A stretch of 64,000 bases of DNA from Pseudomonas sp. B21-040 (GTDB lineage: Bacteria; Pseudomonadota; Gammaproteobacteria; Pseudomonadales; Pseudomonadaceae): NCBI RefSeq assembly GCF_024748695.1, contig NZ_CP087176.1:1357501-1421500 (forward strand), written 5' to 3'. Position numbers and translations under genes: made by a program. Under the pieces are notes generated by a model. It saw nothing but the letters and a program-made list of their open reading frames with translations, searched no databases and was not told where the DNA came from. Positions 63,614 through 64,000 of the stretch are shown here, piece after piece. Position 1 is the first letter of the stretch, and the number at the start of each line of letters is the position of its first letter.

Positions 63614-64000
63614 CTAAGGCATGCTCTCGCGGTTCCAGTATTTGAACAACGGCTCGGCCAGAAACAACACAAACAACAACCGCATCACCTGCATCGCCGT
63701 TACCAGCGGTACTGACAATTGCAGGGTCTCCGCCGTCAGGCTCATCTCCGCGATCCCGCCGGGCATCATGCCCAACGTCAATGAACGCAGATCCAGATGA
63801 GTCAACGCACTCAACCCCAAGGCAGCCGCCGTGGCAATCAACATGGTCAGCACTGTGCCGATCAAGGTTCGGCCCATGAAGGAAGGCGCGCGCCGGAAAA
63901 ACTGACGGTTGAAGTGACAACCCAGGCCGCTGCCAATCAGCCATTGGCCGATCTGGCTGCCGCCGTGTGGCAAACCGATATGCAGATCCCAACCGATGCT
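63614..64000 (-). CDS. AbrB-family membrane protein, N-terminus beyond window edge
   Basis: The last 128 residues of a membrane protein of the AbrB duplication family (often annotated ammonia monooxygenase-like) are visible: GLPHGGSQIGQWLIGSGLGCHF, then LRSLTLGMMPGGIAEMSLTAETLQLSVPLVTAMQVMR. The PGGIAEMSL motif is typical. It runs off the right edge. It lies 65 nt upstream of ptuA on the same strand. Confidence 0.9.
   Translation of the reverse strand, partial: SIGWDLHIGLPHGGSQIGQWLIGSGLGCHFNRQFFRRAPSFMGRTLIGTVLTMLIATAAALGLSALTHLDLRSLTLGMMPGGIAEMSLTAETLQLSVPLVTAMQVMRLLFVLFLAEPLFKYWNRESMP

Overview
The window looks like a stretch of core and lightly accessory chromosome from a member of the Pseudomonas fluorescens group. 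The evidence is the high GC content, an EmhABC/TtgABC-type RND pump divergent from its TetR regulator, PhaG, ornithine-lipid genes (olsBA), and about 16 REP/REPIN-type palindromes with arms such as GTGGGAGC..GCTTGC.CGCGAT. No plasmid, prophage, IS element or CRISPR array was seen. Both ends are cut: the RND transporter at the left edge and an AbrB-type permease at the right edge.

Layout. 0-4.7 kb: emhB (partial), emhA and emhR, with the regulator's operator between them. 4.7-8 kb: an ArsR-MFS-ene-reductase operon divergent from an ACP phosphodiesterase, with three copies of a promoter repeat between them. 8-25 kb: mostly housekeeping and envelope genes (olsBA, a secreted serine hydrolase, YceI, a cardiolipin-synthase-like PLD, bglX, lemA with two TPM proteins, a methyltransferase, an EamA permease, a PfpI protein, YegP, a DUF4917 protein with SIR2-like motifs, an iron alcohol dehydrogenase). 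25-33 kb: an alpha-oxoamine-synthase-like enzyme with an exporter, then LysR, CoA-transferase, HMG-CoA-lyase-like and ACS-type transporter genes. 33-41 kb: LysR, FosA, LysE, a PAS-GAF-GGDEF protein, a 52-residue KGG protein, a DUF4142 protein, two PixA/AidA proteins, trans-aconitate methyltransferase and a truncated HicB.

41.5-44.1 kb: a small accessory module next to tRNA-Gly(CCC). It holds a frameshifted PAAR protein, a glycine-zipper membrane-active candidate effector and an overlapping DUF7079 candidate immunity gene. It sits between two perfect 17-nt direct repeats that are part of terminator hairpins. 44.2-48 kb: phaG, rsuA, a CWC protein and a second diguanylate cyclase.

48-58.1 kb: a complete guanidine assimilation operon behind a guanidine-I (ykkC) riboswitch. 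It encodes an ABC importer, two DUF1989 proteins (carboxyguanidine deiminase), a urea/guanidine carboxylase and allophanate hydrolase. The most striking observation of the window is here: a whole REPIN lies in frame inside the carboxylase gene and is translated as about 27 extra residues in an inter-domain linker.

58.3-64 kb: two Tyr/Gly-rich lipoproteins, an HIBYL-CoA hydrolase-like protein, ung, and a two-gene ATPase plus HNH nuclease pair that matches the Septu (PtuAB) anti-phage architecture.
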